6,484 nucleotides of DNA from CAIVAT01 sp964387205. GTDB taxonomy: Bacteria > Bacteroidota > Bacteroidia > Bacteroidales > FEN-979. The stretch lies in the NCBI GenBank assembly GCA_964387205.1, contig CAYLVY010000174.1:1-6484 (forward strand). Reading direction: 5' to 3'. The notes beneath the pieces were generated by a model. That model did no database searches and was not told the DNA's origin. It saw nothing but the letters and a program-made list of their open reading frames with translations. A program made the position numbers and the translations under genes. Shown here piece after piece: positions 5,181-6,484 of the stretch (position 1 is its first letter; every line of letters starts with the position of its first letter).

Positions 5181-6368
5181 TTAGTCGAGGATCTCGGTCA
5201 CCTGGCCTGCGCCCACTGTACGCCCACCTTCGCGGATAGCGAAACGCAATCCCTTGTTCATGGCGATCTCGGAAATCAGATCCACGGTGATGGTAAGGTT
5301 GTCACCCGGCATACACATTTCTACGCCTTCGGGAAGGTGGATCTCACCGGTAACGTCAGTAGTCCGGAAATAGAACTGCGGGCGGTATTTGTTGTGGAAC
5401 GGGGTGTGACGTCCGCCTTCCTGGGTTTTGAGGATATACACCTCTGCCTTGAATTTTTTATGCGGGGTGATGCTTCCCGGTTTGGCGATGACCATACCGC
5501 GACGGATCTCGTCCTTATCGATACCACGGAGGAGCAGACCAGCGTTATCACCGGCTTCACCGCGATCGAGGATCTTGCGGAACATCTCAACTCCGGTTAC
5601 GACTGATTTCAGTTTTTCTGCACCCATTCCGATGATTTCAACCGGGTCACTGGTATTGATGACACCGGTTTCGATCCTGCCGGTAGCCACGGTACCGCGG
5701 CCGGTAATGGAAAATACATCTTCAACGGGCATCAGGAACGGCTTGTCAACATCACGCGTTGGCAGCGGGATCCAGTTATCCACTGCATCCATAAGTTCCA
5801 TGATTTTTTCGACCCATTTCGGCTCTTTGTTGAGCCCACCCAGTGCTGAACCCTGGATCACGGGGGTATTGTTGCCATCAAAGCCGTAGAAGGTGAGGAG
5901 ATCACGGATATCCATTTCCACGATTTCGAGGATCTCGGGATCATCAACCTGGTCGCACTTGTTCATAAAGACAACCAGCTTGGGAACACCAACCTGACGG
6001 GCGAGAAGGATATGCTCGCGGGTCTGGGGCATCGGGCCGTCTGTGGCAGCCACAACGATGATCGCCCCGTCCATCTGTGCTGCACCGGTAACCATGTTCT
6101 TGATATAGTCGGCGTGGCCGGGACAGTCAACATGTGCATAATGGCGGTTGGCAGTCTGATACTCAATATGGGCGGTGTTGATCGTGATTCCGCGTGTCTT
6201 TTCCTCGGGCGCGTTATCAATGGAATCGAAGGACCTGAACTCCGATAAACCCTTGTCTGCCAGAACTAGCGTAATGGCAGCGGTTAATGTGGTTTTGCCA
6301 TGGTCAATGTGGCCAATCGTACCGACATTGACGTGCGGTTTTGAACGTGAAAATTTTTCTTTAGCCAT
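5181..6368 (-). CDS. tuf: Elongation factor Tu
   Basis: GTPase that delivers aminoacyl-tRNA to the ribosomal A site in the cytoplasm. At 395 aa it has normal length with all three domains. The G domain (about 1-205) carries G1 GHIDHGKT at 19-26, the switch I threonine in RGITINT (Thr62), G3 DCPGH at 81-85 with the catalytic His85, G4 NKCD at 136-139 and G5 SAL at 174-176. Domain II (about 213-300) includes the family-typical FSITGRGTVATGRIE, and domain III ends with REGGRTVGAGQVTEILD. Gln125, equivalent to the kirromycin-site Gln124 of E. coli, is unchanged. It lies between tRNA-Thr and tRNA-Trp, upstream of secE-nusG. The ATG at 6368 follows CTTTGATAAA with no Shine-Dalgarno, and its leader contains a 13-bp tandem repeat. 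Whether other tuf copies exist cannot be seen. Confidence 0.99.
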   Translation of the reverse strand: MAKEKFSRSKPHVNVGTIGHIDHGKTTLTAAITLVLADKGLSEFRSFDSIDNAPEEKTRGITINTAHIEYQTANRHYAHVDCPGHADYIKNMVTGAAQMDGAIIVVAATDGPMPQTREHILLARQVGVPKLVVFMNKCDQVDDPEILEIVEMDIRDLLTFYGFDGNNTPVIQGSALGGLNKEPKWVEKIMELMDAVDNWIPLPTRDVDKPFLMPVEDVFSITGRGTVATGRIETGVINTSDPVEIIGMGAEKLKSVVTGVEMFRKILDRGEAGDNAGLLLRGIDKDEIRRGMVIAKPGSITPHKKFKAEVYILKTQEGGRHTPFHNKYRPQFYFRTTDVTGEIHLPEGVEMCMPGDNLTITVDLISEIAMNKGLRFAIREGGRTVGAGQVTEILD

Positions 6369-6373
6369 TTTAT

Positions 6374-6399
6374 CAAAGTTTAATTACAAAGTTTAATTA
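6374..6399. repeat. 13-bp perfect tandem repeat in the tuf leader
   Basis: Two adjacent identical copies (6374-6386 and 6387-6399), plus-strand unit CAAAGTTTAATTA, ending 6 nt upstream of the tuf start codon (minus-strand unit TAATTAAACTTTG). A 14-nt core, TGTAATTAAACTTT on the minus strand here, recurs inverted at 5125-5138 between tuf and tRNA-Trp. The copies sit where tuf translation begins, so copy number could alter leader length or structure. Confidence 0.85.
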
Positions 6400-6430
6400 C
6401 AAATGTTCTTAATGGAAAAAATAAAAACAA
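6400..6430 (-). promoter_or_regulatory. tuf: Possible Bacteroidota-type promoter for tuf (weak)
   Basis: On the minus strand TTG (6428-6430) lies 20 nt upstream of AACATTTG (6400-6407). This resembles the Bacteroidota sigma-ABfr pattern of TTTG near -33 and TAnnTTTG near -7, but the first T of the -7 box is mismatched and the -33 box is only TTG. A start site just downstream would give a leader of roughly 25 nt. The region is AT-rich, and tuf may instead be read from a promoter upstream of the tRNA genes. Confidence 0.2.
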
Positions 6431-6431
6431 G

Positions 6432-6484
6432 AGCCTTTGACCAGAATTGAACTGGTGACCCCTTCCTTACCAAGGAAGTGCTCT
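6432..6484 (-). tRNA. tRNA-Thr (anticodon GGT), 5' part outside the window
   Basis: The last 53 nt of a tRNA, corresponding to standard positions 21-73. It shows the end of the D stem (GAGC) and the anticodon stem CTTCC/GGAAG enclosing TTGGTAA with anticodon GGT (threonine). The T arm is ACCAG/CTGGT around TTCAATT, and the acceptor 3' strand CAAAGGC is followed by discriminator T73. The expected pairing strand GCCTTTG is beyond the window edge. Downstream sequence is CTTG, so CCA is not encoded, as for the tRNA-Trp. A T-rich run (TTGTTTTTATTTTTT) follows but no hairpin. tRNA-Thr immediately before tuf is a common bacterial arrangement. Confidence 0.93.

Noticed and set aside
5428..5889. Plus-strand open frame of 153 codons opposite tuf
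   Set aside because: Shadow of the highly conserved tuf frame; Ser/Pro-rich composition reflects the complement of EF-Tu codons.
1..6484. Searched for mobile elements, CRISPR repeats, phage genes, toxin-antitoxin pairs or an inserted unknown system
   Set aside because: Apart from short spacers, the whole window is accounted for by conserved housekeeping genes in their standard order; nothing is inserted between them.

Overview
The window is a canonical bacterial translation/transcription gene cluster, and every gene lies on the minus strand, so it reads from right to left. The order in the direction of transcription is tRNA-Thr(GGT, 5' end cut off), tuf, tRNA-Trp(CCA), secE, nusG, rplK, rplA, rplJ, rplL, rpoB (cut off at the window start). 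All reading frames look intact. Coding density is high and no stretch over 300 bases lacks a gene.

The proteins point to Bacteroidota, probably a Bacteroidia-like member. RpoB has the family-typical N-terminal segments YPDFLDIQVKSFQDFFQLE and RNNFVLEFLDYFIDPPRY. L7/L12 ends in AGAEVEIK, EF-Tu is 395 aa, and SecE is a short single-span form. Translation starts mostly lack Shine-Dalgarno sequences and sit behind A/T-rich leaders (for example AAGTAAAATGGC before both rplL and rplK), also typical of this phylum. This assignment rests on recognition by eye, not on a database search.

Layout: 6432-6484 is the 3' part of tRNA-Thr. 6369-6431 is an AT-rich leader with a 13-bp tandem repeat. 5181-6368 is tuf. 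5051-5123 is tRNA-Trp. 4841-5035 is secE and 4236-4778 is nusG. 3751-4197 is rplK and 3013-3708 is rplA. 2465-2986 is rplJ and 2017-2397 is rplL. 1900-2016 is a spacer with a perfect 16-bp hairpin. 1-1899 is the N-terminal half of rpoB.

Functionally, EF-Tu and the tRNAs feed the ribosome. L11, L1, L10 and L7/L12 build the two flexible stalks that recruit translation factors. NusG couples RNA polymerase to the ribosome, SecE is part of the protein export channel, and RpoB is the polymerase beta subunit. I see no previously undescribed system here. The points worth a second look are the strong hairpin between rplL and rpoB, an apparent TTG start for rpoB, Asn in place of His at the E. coli H526 rifampicin-pocket position, the repeat family flanking tuf, and a hairpin between rplK and rplA whose loop copies the 16S rRNA 3' tail.
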